From the NCBI RefSeq assembly GCF_003634825.1, contig NZ_RBXD01000001.1:1448501-1512500 (forward strand): a DNA stretch of 64,000 nucleotides. Direction: 5' to 3'. Both the position numbers and the translations under genes were made by a program. Below are positions 46,372 to 54,176 of the stretch, piece after piece. The notes below the pieces were generated by a model that saw only the letters and a program-made list of their open reading frames with translations, was not told the origin of the DNA and did not search any database. The stretch comes from Flavobacterium sp. 123. GTDB taxonomy: Bacteria; Bacteroidota; Bacteroidia; Flavobacteriales; Flavobacteriaceae. Positions within the stretch are counted from its first letter, which is position 1, and each line of letters opens with the position of its first letter.

Positions 46372-47271
46372 ATGAAAATCAACTTTATTCAGAACTTATA
46401 TCTTTGGTTATTATTAATAATCTTACCAGTAACTGTATTTTCTCAATCGACTGAATTTACCATTCAAGATGTAAATTTTGAAAGTCAAGGCATTACTCTT
46501 GCAGGCTCAATTTTAAAGCCCAAAAATCCATTTGCAGCAGTTGTAATTGTTCACGGTTCTGACCCAGTAAAAAGAGAAATGGAGTTTGCAAAACGTCTTG
46601 CAAAAGAAGGTATTGCAGTATTGACATATGATAAACGTGGAGTTGGAGAATCTGGTGGTGTATATGTTGGACCATCTGTCGGTACAAATAATATTGATGC
46701 TACTAATCTTCATTTATTATCTAGCGACGCAAATGCAGCGGTAAATACTTTTCGAACTTATTTAAAAGATAAAAAAACACCTATTGGATTAGTTGGCTTC
46801 AGTCAAGCAGGATGGATAATTCCAATTACTGCAAGCAAAAATCCACAAATAGAATTTATGGTTTTATTTAGTTGCCCTACAATTACAACTCTAGAACAAC
46901 TCCGATTTCAGTTTTATACTAATGGGAACAATAATTTTTGGGAAAATCATACAGATGCAGATGCTCGTGAACATACTAAAAATGACCTAGACAAGTATCA
47001 ATTCGTGGCGACTGACCCAAAAATTTATCTGAATACTCTTTCAATTCCTGGACTTTGGCTTTTTGGAGAAAAAGATATACAAATTCCCGTAAAATTGTGC
47101 ATAGAGCAATTAAACACATTTAAAGTTCAAGGCAAACCTTTTGAATATACTTTATTTTCAACATTAGGACACAATACTTCTTCTAGCGATATTACAGTAC
47201 CTTTTGATATTTCAATTCAATGGATAAAACAGAAAGCTTTAAACATTAAGAAGTCTAAAAAGTCAAAATAA
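46372..47271 (+). CDS. Secreted alpha/beta hydrolase
   Basis: This is a 299-residue serine hydrolase with a signal peptide (cleavage near TVFSQ, residue 25). The fold marks are VIVHGSDPVKREMEFAKRLAKEGIAVLTYDKRGVGESGG (oxyanion region and strand/loop), the nucleophile elbow GFSQAGW with Ser144, an acid candidate in LWLFGEKDIQIP, and the catalytic His in STLGHNTSS near residue 269. Dienelactone-hydrolase and acyl-esterase relatives share this layout; the substrate cannot be told. A REP-like end of the mobile element begins 4 bases after its stop. Confidence 0.85.
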   Translation: MKINFIQNLYLWLLLIILPVTVFSQSTEFTIQDVNFESQGITLAGSILKPKNPFAAVVIVHGSDPVKREMEFAKRLAKEGIAVLTYDKRGVGESGGVYVGPSVGTNNIDATNLHLLSSDANAAVNTFRTYLKDKKTPIGLVGFSQAGWIIPITASKNPQIEFMVLFSCPTITTLEQLRFQFYTNGNNNFWENHTDADAREHTKNDLDKYQFVATDPKIYLNTLSIPGLWLFGEKDIQIPVKLCIEQLNTFKVQGKPFEYTLFSTLGHNTSSSDITVPFDISIQWIKQKALNIKKSKKSK

Positions 47272-47317
47272 ACCCGATCGCTCGGATATGCAATAAATTT
47301 TTCGCTAACGGATAGCG

Positions 47318-47332
47318 CAGAATTGCATTCTG
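47318..47332 (+). repeat. Left REP-like hairpin of the RAYT element
   Basis: CAGAAT pairs with ATTCTG around TGC. It is the inverse of the hairpin at 47985-47999. Confidence 0.6.
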
Positions 47333-47414
47333 TGCCCATAAACGAGAGTAGGAGAAATAAGAAAAAATTATATACGACTAAACGATTTAGCTTTAATGTA
47401 TCTTTTAAAAAAAA

Positions 47415-47965
47415 ATGTCAACAAAATACAAAGCTACAACAACAGACGAAGCCTATTTTATAACCATAACAAGAGTAGGTTGGATAGATATTTTTACACG
47501 ACTGAACCAAAAATATGTTATTACCAATGCTTTAAAACATTGCCAAGAAAAAAAAGTTTAGAACTATATGCCTATTGTTTAATGTCGAGTCATTTACATA
47601 TTTTATGTAAAGGCACAGAAGGTTTTATTTTGTCGGATTTTATGCGTGATTTCAAGAAATTCACGTCTAAACAAATTGTAAAAACCATACAAGACGAACC
47701 CGAGGGTCGAAGAGAATGGATGTTGGAGTATTTTCGAAAATCTTGTGAACATCTCAAGAAAGAACAATATAAAGTTTGGCAAGGCGGTTATCATGCTGAA
47801 ATTGTTCAAAGTAATTGGTTTATCAAACAAAAAATAAATTACATTCATAACAATCCTGTAAAGGACAAAATTGTAACATTGCCTGAGGATTATTATTTTA
47901 GTTCAGCAAGCAATTATGCAGGATTAGATTATGAGTTAGAAGTAATTTTGTTAGATTTGTTTTAA
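47415..47965 (+). pseudogene. REP-associated HUH (Y1) transposase, frameshifted
   Basis: The reading begins at ATG 47415 (MSTKYKATTTDEAYFITITRVG), the usual start of this family. It runs into a stop at 47559-47561, just after a run of eight As at 47548-47555. Sliding back one base in the run opens the second frame, which carries the rest: LELYAYCLMSSHLHILCKG with the HUH histidines (HLH), WQGGYHAEIV and KINYIHNNPVK with the likely catalytic Tyr region. Joined, it is about 183 residues, normal for RAYTs. Either this is a dead gene, a sequencing error in the homopolymer, or a -1 slippage site (A-AAA-AAA-G) as in some insertion sequences. Confidence 0.7.
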
Positions 47966-47984
47966 TTGCCAATTGGAATGAGCA

Positions 47985-47999
47985 CAGAATGCAATTCTG
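47985..47999 (-). repeat. Right REP-like hairpin of the RAYT element
   Basis: CAGAAT pairs with ATTCTG around GCA, the inverse copy of 47318-47332. Confidence 0.6.
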
Positions 48000-48171
48000 C
48001 GTCATCTGCTTGTGAGGAGAATTTATATATCCGAGCAATGGGGCAATAGGCTTTCCCGAAGTATTGGGAGGAAAGTTGGTTTTGTATTCAAATCCGCCAT
48101 TGTCAAAAAACGATGTGGGTAACCATTTAGCAACAGTAATAGAATTAAGCAACAATAACAATTAAACTTTT

Positions 48172-48660
48172 ATGAAAAAAAGTTCAATATTATTTCTTCA
48201 GACGGTCCTTGTGCTTGTTGGTATTGTGGTACTAATCATAATGATTCGGTTGCCCTTGACTGAGGGGAGAGCCACAAACTTAGATCTGTTCCGTATTTAC
48301 TCTGATCCGTTGATCTTGTATGCTTATGCTGCGTCTATTCCGTTTTTTATTGCGTTGTATAAGGCATTCAAATTACTCGAGTATATTGGGCAAAATGAAG
48401 CGTTCACTCTAAACGCAGTGAGTACTTTAAGAAGTATAAAAAATTGTGCAATCGCACTTAGTATTTTAATTATGTTGGCAGGAATATACATAAGGATATT
48501 TCATAATAAAGAGGACGATCCTGCGGGCTTTATTGCCCTTTGTATTGCAATGACTTTTGTTTCTTTTGTCGTTGCTACTGCCGTTTCAGTGTTTGAAAAA
48601 ATCTTGCAAAATGGTCTGGACATAAAATCAGAAATCGAACAACTGCAGTCAAAGAAATAA
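48172..48660 (+). CDS. DUF2975 membrane protein
   Basis: This is a 162-residue inner-membrane protein with four hydrophobic segments (about residues 8-26, 45-64, 88-106, 120-142), matching DUF2975. Typical stretches are PFFIALYKAFKLLEYIGQNEAFTLNAVSTLRSIKNCAI. DUF2975 genes are usually followed by a small XRE-type HTH gene; here no such gene is present before the convergent galM, so the partner is missing or elsewhere. Function unknown. Confidence 0.8.
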   Translation: MKKSSILFLQTVLVLVGIVVLIIMIRLPLTEGRATNLDLFRIYSDPLILYAYAASIPFFIALYKAFKLLEYIGQNEAFTLNAVSTLRSIKNCAIALSILIMLAGIYIRIFHNKEDDPAGFIALCIAMTFVSFVVATAVSVFEKILQNGLDIKSEIEQLQSKK

Positions 48661-48708
48661 TTGGATTGTAAGACAATTTGAATACTACCGCTTCATTCTA
48701 AAATAATA

Positions 48709-48734
48709 AACCCCAGAAGCTTGCTTCCAGGGTT
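48709..48734 (-). terminator. Terminator of the arabinose operon
   Basis: On the minus strand AACCCTGGAAGC pairs with GCTTCTGGGGTT over 12 positions (two G-U), with a tight loop and a T-rich tail. It lies about 85 bases after the galM-like stop and can also act for the DUF2975 gene. Confidence 0.7.
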
Positions 48735-48819
48735 ACTAACTAATTCCATATTTAAACCAAACCATTTAACTCATTTATGGGGTAGAAAATTGATCTACAA
48801 GTAATAGTTAGTATATCTT

Positions 48820-50001
48820 TTATTTTACGGAGAATTTAAACGTTGTTTTTGTTTTGTAATTCTCATCAGGATTTAAAACCGTAGTTGGAAAATCTTTTTG
48901 ATTAGGAGAATCTGGATAATGCTGTGTTTCTAAACAAAAACCAGTTCTACGAGCATACGTTCCACCGTTTCTCATTGGTAAAGTACCATCTAAGAAATTA
49001 CCAGAATAAAATTGTATTCCCGGTTGGTCAGTATAAACTTCCAATAGTCTTCCGCTTGTTGCTTCATAAGCTGAGGCTGCAAAACGCTCTCCTTTGCCTT
49101 GATTGTTAAGTACCCAGCAATGGTCGTAACCCAATCCGTTTTTCAATTGTTCGTCTTTAGCTTCGATGGCTGCCCCAATAGCTTTCGGTTTTCTAAAGTC
49201 AAAAGGCGTATTTGTTACATCCGTTAATTTACCTGTTGGAATTAATGTTGCAGCAACAGGAACTAATTTGTCCGCATCAATCGTGATTTCGTGATCTAAA
49301 ATAGGTTTAGAAAAATCAGATGACAGGTTGAAATACGAGTGCTGTGTTAAGTTTACCACCGTTTTCTTATCTGTAGTTGCTTCATAAAGTACGTCTAATG
49401 AATTGTCATTATGCAACGTATAAGTTACAAAAACAGTCAAGTTTCCAGGATATCCTTCCTCCATATCTTTACTTACGTATTTCAATTTTAGAGAAGCACT
49501 GTCTCCACCTTTTGCTTCTTCAGCAGTCCAAACTACTCTATGAAAACCTTCTGGTCCTCCGTGTAATGCATTAGGTTCGTTGTTTATGGCTAATGAATAT
49601 TCTTTTCCGTCCAAAGTAAATTTACCTTTTGCAATTCGGTTACCATATCTTCCGATAAGGGCTCCAAAATAAGGATTCGCTTTCATGTATTGGTCCAAAG
49701 AATTGAATCCAATTACCACTTCTTCAGATTTACCAGCTTTATTTGGCACTTTCAAAGAAGAAATAATTCCACCATAGGTAATGATGTTTACTTCCATTCC
49801 TTTTTGATTGGTCAGTTTGTAGCTGTCCACTTTTTCTCCTTTTTCGGTAGTTCCGTAAGCAGATTTTGCTATAGTTACGACTTCAGCAGTTGTAGCTTCT
49901 TTTGAAGTCTCTTCTGATTTTTTATCGCTTTTACATTGTACATTCATACTGGCTAAACTTAGTATGGAAATTCCATAGATGCAACGTTTTAATACATTCA
50001 T
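48820..50001 (-). CDS. galM: Aldose 1-epimerase, lipoprotein form
   Basis: This is a 393-residue mutarotase that interconverts alpha and beta anomers of an aldose. The signal has a lipobox (SMNVQC, Cys23) followed by KSDKKSEE, so it is a periplasmic or surface lipoprotein. Motifs are LIGRYGNRIAKGKF, NEPNALHGGPEGFHRVVW, VNLTQHSYFNLS (catalytic His) and GLGYDHCWVLN; Glu in CLETQHYPDSPN is the probable base. It is the last gene of the araB-araD-araA-galM operon, 20 bases after araA, so L-arabinose is a likely substrate. Confidence 0.9.
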   Translation of the reverse strand: MNVLKRCIYGISILSLASMNVQCKSDKKSEETSKEATTAEVVTIAKSAYGTTEKGEKVDSYKLTNQKGMEVNIITYGGIISSLKVPNKAGKSEEVVIGFNSLDQYMKANPYFGALIGRYGNRIAKGKFTLDGKEYSLAINNEPNALHGGPEGFHRVVWTAEEAKGGDSASLKLKYVSKDMEEGYPGNLTVFVTYTLHNDNSLDVLYEATTDKKTVVNLTQHSYFNLSSDFSKPILDHEITIDADKLVPVAATLIPTGKLTDVTNTPFDFRKPKAIGAAIEAKDEQLKNGLGYDHCWVLNNQGKGERFAASAYEATSGRLLEVYTDQPGIQFYSGNFLDGTLPMRNGGTYARRTGFCLETQHYPDSPNQKDFPTTVLNPDENYKTKTTFKFSVK

Positions 50002-50021
50002 AATTACTTGTTTTTTAGTTA

Positions 50022-51536
50022 TTATAGACCGTGCTGAAACAAATGGTAATACGCCTCGTTAGCATTAATTTTATCTTTAAAATCTCTTACGGTTGTTTTC
50101 TCATCGATAACAAGCAATTCTATACCTGCAATATCGGCAAAATCTTCCATATATTCTGTAGTGATTACTTGACTGTAGACCGTATGATGCGCTCCGCCTG
50201 CTAATATCCAAGTAGTTGCAGCAATATCTAGGTTTGGTTTACAATCCCAAAGTACACGAGCAACAGGAAGTTTAGGTAAATCAGCCATAGGTTTTACAGC
50301 TTCCACTTCGTTTACAATTAAACGGAAACGGTTACCCATGTCAATCAATGATGCATTAATAGCATTTCCAGCAGCCACATTAAATACCAAACGAACAGGG
50401 TCTTCTTTCCCTCCAATTCCTAACGGATGCACCTCACAAGATGGTTTTGCATCAGCAATAGAAGAACAAATTTCTAGCATGTGAGAACCTAAAACGTATG
50501 ATTTTTGAGGCGTGAAATGATAGGTGTAATCTTCCATAAAAGAAGTTCCTCCTTGGTTTTCAAGACCTACATTCATTACTTTCATGGCACGAAGTAAAGC
50601 AGCTGTTTTCCAGTCTCCTTCACCACCAAAACCGTATCCATCCGCCATAAGACGTTGAACGGCAATCCCTGGAAGTTGTTTTAAAGAACCTAAATTCTCA
50701 AAAGTATCGGTGAAAGCACCAAAACCGCCTTCTTCAAGGAAAGCTCTTAATCCCAATTCAATTCGGGCAGCTTCTACTAAAGAATCTCTTTGTGCTCCTC
50801 CTTTTTGAAGTGCTGGAGCCAAGGTATAAGAAGCTTCATATACTTCAACTAATTTATTCGTATCCGCATCAGAAACTTTTTCAATTTTTTTAGTTATATC
50901 CGAAGAGTCGAAACCATTTACCGAAAAACCAAAACGGATTTGGGCCTCGACTTTATCTCCTTCGGTTACAGCAACTTCACGCATGTTGTCTCCAAATCTA
51001 GCTACTTTTAAGTTTTGGAACTCATCCCAACCTAAAACTACTCTGGACCAAATGCCTAATTTTTTTTGAACACGTTCGTCTTCCCAATGTCCTACAACTA
51101 CTTTACGTTTTTTACGCATTCTAGACATAATGAAACCAAACTCTCTGTCTCCATGAGCAGATTGATTTAGGTTCATGAAATCCATATCAATAGAACCCCA
51201 TGGAATTTCAGCATTGAATTGTGTATGCAAGTGGCACAATGGTTTTTTCAAGATACTTAAACCACCAATCCACATTTTAGCAGGTGAGAAAGTATGCATC
51301 CATGCTATAATACCAATACAGTTCTTGTTTGAATTGGCTTCTAAGCATACATTTGTAATTTGCGTAGGTGATTTCACCACATCTTTGTAAACTAATTTTA
51401 CAGGAATATGTGAAGAAGCACCTAAACCTTTAGCAATTTGTTGGGAGTGTTCGGCTACTTTTCTTAATGTTTCTTCACCGTATAGTTCTTGGCTTCCTAC
51501 TACAAACCAAACTTCTTTTTGAGATATATCTATCAT
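50022..51536 (-). CDS. araA: L-arabinose isomerase
   Basis: AraA converts L-arabinose to L-ribulose with Mn2+, in the cytoplasm. ATG 51536 ([20 protein letters not shown]) is the family start; 26 extra codons upstream in the open frame run into the intergenic dyad. It has 504 residues, typical length. Motifs include [47 protein letters not shown] (metal site region with Glu and His later) and the C-terminal [13 protein letters not shown]. It is followed by galM after 20 bases and preceded by araD after 95 bases. Confidence 0.97.
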   Translation of the reverse strand: MIDISQKEVWFVVGSQELYGEETLRKVAEHSQQIAKGLGASSHIPVKLVYKDVVKSPTQITNVCLEANSNKNCIGIIAWMHTFSPAKMWIGGLSILKKPLCHLHTQFNAEIPWGSIDMDFMNLNQSAHGDREFGFIMSRMRKKRKVVVGHWEDERVQKKLGIWSRVVLGWDEFQNLKVARFGDNMREVAVTEGDKVEAQIRFGFSVNGFDSSDITKKIEKVSDADTNKLVEVYEASYTLAPALQKGGAQRDSLVEAARIELGLRAFLEEGGFGAFTDTFENLGSLKQLPGIAVQRLMADGYGFGGEGDWKTAALLRAMKVMNVGLENQGGTSFMEDYTYHFTPQKSYVLGSHMLEICSSIADAKPSCEVHPLGIGGKEDPVRLVFNVAAGNAINASLIDMGNRFRLIVNEVEAVKPMADLPKLPVARVLWDCKPNLDIAATTWILAGGAHHTVYSQVITTEYMEDFADIAGIELLVIDEKTTVRDFKDKINANEAYYHLFQHGL

Positions 51537-51548
51537 TGTATTTTGTTT

Positions 51549-51615
51549 AATATTTTCTTTTTTTTGACTTTTAGCTACTGGTTTGAGGTTGCAACAAACA
51601 AGCTGAAGCTTCAAA
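51549..51615. repeat. Weak inverted repeat between araD and araA
   Basis: GGTTTGAGGTTGC is mirrored by GAAGCTTCAAACC a few bases on. It is a possible mRNA hairpin within the operon, of the same word style as the dyads at 7607-7670 and 56171-56219. Confidence 0.4.
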
Positions 51616-51631
51616 CCTGAAACAAATTTTT

Positions 51632-52333
51632 TTACTGTCCGTAATACGAATCTTTTCCGTGTTTGCGCTCGTAATGTTTTTTGATTAAAGAATCTTTTAA
51701 TCGTGGTGCATTTGGGTTGATTTGCAAAGTCAAGTAGGCCATTTCTGCCACTACTTCCAGAACTTTACTATTATAAACTGCTTTGGCAGCGTTTTTTCCC
51801 CAAGCAAAAGGGCCGTGATTACCAATCAAAACCATTTCTACTTCTTCGTACGAAAGATTTTTTTCTTTGAAACAATCCAAAATTTGAATTCCAGTATTGT
51901 GTTCGTAATTGCCTTCTATCAGTGCGTCAGCCATAGGTGCTGCACAAGGAATATCAGCCGTTAAATGGTCAGCATGAGTAGTTCCAAAAATTGGAATATC
52001 TCTTTGTGATTGTGCCCAAGCTACAGAATAAGTTGCGTGTGTGTGTGCTACACCACCTATGTTTGGCCAGTTCTTGTATAAATAAGCATGCGTTTTTGTA
52101 TCTGATGAAGGACGCATACTGCCTTCGATGATATTATTATCAAAATCAACAATAACAATATCTTCAGGTTTTAATTCTTCGTAAGCAACGCCACTAGGTT
52201 TAATGGCAAAAACGCCATTTTTTCTATCTACGGCACTTACGTTCCCGAAAGTATAGACTACTAAATTCAATGCATTTAACTGCATATTCGCTTCGTAGCA
52301 TTCTTGTTTTAAATCTTTATACATAGAGTTCAT
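51632..52333 (-). CDS. araD: L-ribulose-5-phosphate 4-epimerase
   Basis: AraD converts L-ribulose 5-phosphate to D-xylulose 5-phosphate, the entry to the pentose phosphate pathway. Start ATG 52333 ([18 protein letters not shown]) overlaps the end of araB by 17 bases; ATG 52324 is an alternative. It has 233 residues, normal. Class II aldolase-type motifs are [10 protein letters not shown], the zinc-binding [26 protein letters not shown] (third His) and [12 protein letters not shown]. It lies in the operon between araB and araA. Confidence 0.96.
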   Translation of the reverse strand: MNSMYKDLKQECYEANMQLNALNLVVYTFGNVSAVDRKNGVFAIKPSGVAYEELKPEDIVIVDFDNNIIEGSMRPSSDTKTHAYLYKNWPNIGGVAHTHATYSVAWAQSQRDIPIFGTTHADHLTADIPCAAPMADALIEGNYEHNTGIQILDCFKEKNLSYEEVEMVLIGNHGPFAWGKNAAKAVYNSKVLEVVAEMAYLTLQINPNAPRLKDSLIKKHYERKHGKDSYYGQ

Positions 52334-54008
52334 CTTGTAGGTTTTTAATAGATGGATCTGCAAAAGCGCTTAATTGATCATAAGCTAAAAGCAATTTATG
52401 ATACGCAGCAACTTTGTCTAATTGAGGGAAATATTCGCTTTCAAAATCACTTCCCATTTTTTGGCTGGCTTCAATTACGTTTGGATATATTCCTGCGGCT
52501 ACAGCAGCATATATGGCGGCTCCCAATGCAGGTGCTTGATCCGATGCAGCTACTTTGATTGGTTTATTCAAAACGTTAGCTAAAGTTTGCATGATAAATG
52601 GTGATTTTCTAGCAACTCCTCCAATTCCGATTACAGAGTTAATTTTTACACCTTCTTCTTCAAAACGATCTACTATTTTTTTAGAACCAAAACAGATAGC
52701 GTTTACCAAAGATTTGAATAGATGTGGCGCTTTTGTTCCTAAAGATAAATTAGAAATAGCGCTTTTTATTTCCTGATTTGCATCTGGAGTTCTTCTTCCG
52801 TTGATCCAGTCTAATGCGATTGGCACACTTTCGGAAAGAGGAATTTTTTCCGCTTCAGCAGTTAATTTTATAATTAGATTATCGCTCAATTCTGCTTTTA
52901 ATTGTACTTTTTGAGCATCAGTCAAAAGGGTAGAAGTAGCTACTAAATTTTCTGTTGGCCAAAGCAGTAATTCTTTGTACCAAGCCAATAAATCTCCAAA
53001 TGCCGATTGCCCTGCTTCAAGACCAATATATCCTGGAATTACAGAACCGTCTACTTGTCCACAGATACCACGAACGGTTTTGTTTCCAACTGCTTCGTGC
53101 GAACCTACTAAAATATCACAAGTTGAGGTTCCCATTACACGAACCAAAGTGTTTTCTTCAATTTTTGCACCTACAGCACCAGAATGTGCGTCAAATGTTC
53201 CAACAGCAATTACGGTATCCGTTGTAAGACCTAATCGAGTTGCCCAAGCAGCACTTAAATTTCCGGCTACAACATCTGAAGTATAGGTTTCATCGTATAA
53301 TCTGCCACGAAGCGCTGCAAGATAAGGATGTAATTTGCCCAAAAATTCTGAATCAGGTAAACCATTCCAGTCTTCATGCCACATCGCTTTATGTCCTGCC
53401 GCACATCGGCTTCTTTTGAATGTTTTTAAATCTTTATTGTCAATCAATAAATACGTCATTAAATCACAATGTTCCATCCAAGTATACGCTGCGTTTTTTA
53501 CCGCCTCATCTTGACGAGCAATGTGTAGAATTTTTGCCCAAAACCATTCTGATGAATAAATTCCACCAACATATTTAGTGAAATTTTCACCACCCCAATT
53601 AGCAGCTAATTCATTGATTTCATTCGCTTCATTGATAGAAGTGTGATCTTTCCATAAAACCATCATGGCATTTGGATTATTTTCAAAACCTTTTGTTAAA
53701 GCTAATGGTGTTCCGTCTTCAGTCACAGGTACTGGCGAAGAACCGGTTGTGTCAATACAAATGCTTCGTATTAGAGAAGGTTCTACAGCGCCATTTTGAA
53801 CAACATATTTTATAGTAGATTCTAATCCTTCAATATGATCTAAAGGGTGTTGACGAAATTGATTTATCGATGCATTGCAAAACTCTTTATTTGCCCATCT
53901 TTTATAATGACAAACGTTTGATGCTAGTTCTTGCCCATTCTCTGTATCTATTAATACTGCGCGAACAGAATCTGTTCCGTAGTCTAATCCTATAACATAA
54001 TTTTTCAT
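52317..54008 (-). CDS. araB: Ribulokinase
   Basis: AraB phosphorylates L-ribulose to L-ribulose 5-phosphate. The start is ATG 54008; a GTG one codon upstream is possible. This 563-residue FGGY-family kinase opens KNYVIGLDYGTDSVRAVLID (phosphate 1 motif) and has SICIDTTGSSPVPV, VLWKDHTSINEANEIN (AraB-type, in place of the WxDxR of xylulokinase), GTFDAHSGAVGAKIE, RVMGTSTCDI and IGGVARKSPFIMQTLANVLNKPI. It is the first gene of the arabinose catabolic operon, directly behind the promoter and palindrome at 54034-54075. Confidence 0.94.
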   Translation of the reverse strand: MKNYVIGLDYGTDSVRAVLIDTENGQELASNVCHYKRWANKEFCNASINQFRQHPLDHIEGLESTIKYVVQNGAVEPSLIRSICIDTTGSSPVPVTEDGTPLALTKGFENNPNAMMVLWKDHTSINEANEINELAANWGGENFTKYVGGIYSSEWFWAKILHIARQDEAVKNAAYTWMEHCDLMTYLLIDNKDLKTFKRSRCAAGHKAMWHEDWNGLPDSEFLGKLHPYLAALRGRLYDETYTSDVVAGNLSAAWATRLGLTTDTVIAVGTFDAHSGAVGAKIEENTLVRVMGTSTCDILVGSHEAVGNKTVRGICGQVDGSVIPGYIGLEAGQSAFGDLLAWYKELLLWPTENLVATSTLLTDAQKVQLKAELSDNLIIKLTAEAEKIPLSESVPIALDWINGRRTPDANQEIKSAISNLSLGTKAPHLFKSLVNAICFGSKKIVDRFEEEGVKINSVIGIGGVARKSPFIMQTLANVLNKPIKVAASDQAPALGAAIYAAVAAGIYPNVIEASQKMGSDFESEYFPQLDKVAAYHKLLLAYDQLSAFADPSIKNLQDELYV

Positions 54009-54033
54009 CACTAAAATTCTTTTTATATAATTA

Positions 54034-54041
54034 CAAATATA
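54034..54041 (-). promoter_or_regulatory. -7 element of the araB operon promoter
   Basis: TATATTTG on the minus strand, 26 bases before ATG 54008. The palindrome 54057-54075 covers the region where the TTG element would be. Confidence 0.6.
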
Positions 54042-54056
54042 CTATATTTATTTTAT

Positions 54057-54075
54057 AAGTGTATAAAAAACACTT
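54057..54075 (-). promoter_or_regulatory. Putative operator of the araB operon, AAGTGT-N7-ACACTT
   Basis: The same 6+7+6 palindrome as at 44067-44085 lies 16 bases upstream of the -7 element. A regulator bound here would cover the -33 position. Identity of both half-sites and spacer length makes a common regulator likely. Confidence 0.65.
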
Positions 54076-54176
54076 AATTTAATTCAGTGCTATTATTTTT
54101 ATTAAAAGCGTAACAAAACCGCTTTTTAAGAGTAAAATAAAAAATAAATGTTTGTAATACATTTATTCCGTTGCGA

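Larger units (their letters stand above)
47275..48043. mobile_element. RAYT/REP-type element with imperfect inverted ends
   Basis: The left end (47275-47336) and right end (47979-48040) are imperfect inverted copies. Outer words are GCTCGGATAT on the left and ATATCCGAGC on the right; inner words are GCAGAATTGCATTCTGTGC and its inverse. Each inner word is itself a small hairpin (CAGAAT-TGC-ATTCTG at 47318-47332, CAGAATTGCATTCTG inverse at 47985-47999), like the subterminal palindromes recognised by HUH transposases. The single gene inside is a RAYT-like transposase. Confidence 0.65.

Noticed and set aside
47898..48161. 87-codon minus-strand ORF over the right end of the RAYT element
   Set aside because: It runs through the transposase 3-prime end and the REP hairpin in the wrong strand; no motif or promoter supports it.
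52955..53286. Plus-strand ORFs of 90 and 103 codons opposite araB
   Set aside because: They are antisense to a well-conserved kinase and their composition mirrors araB codon use.
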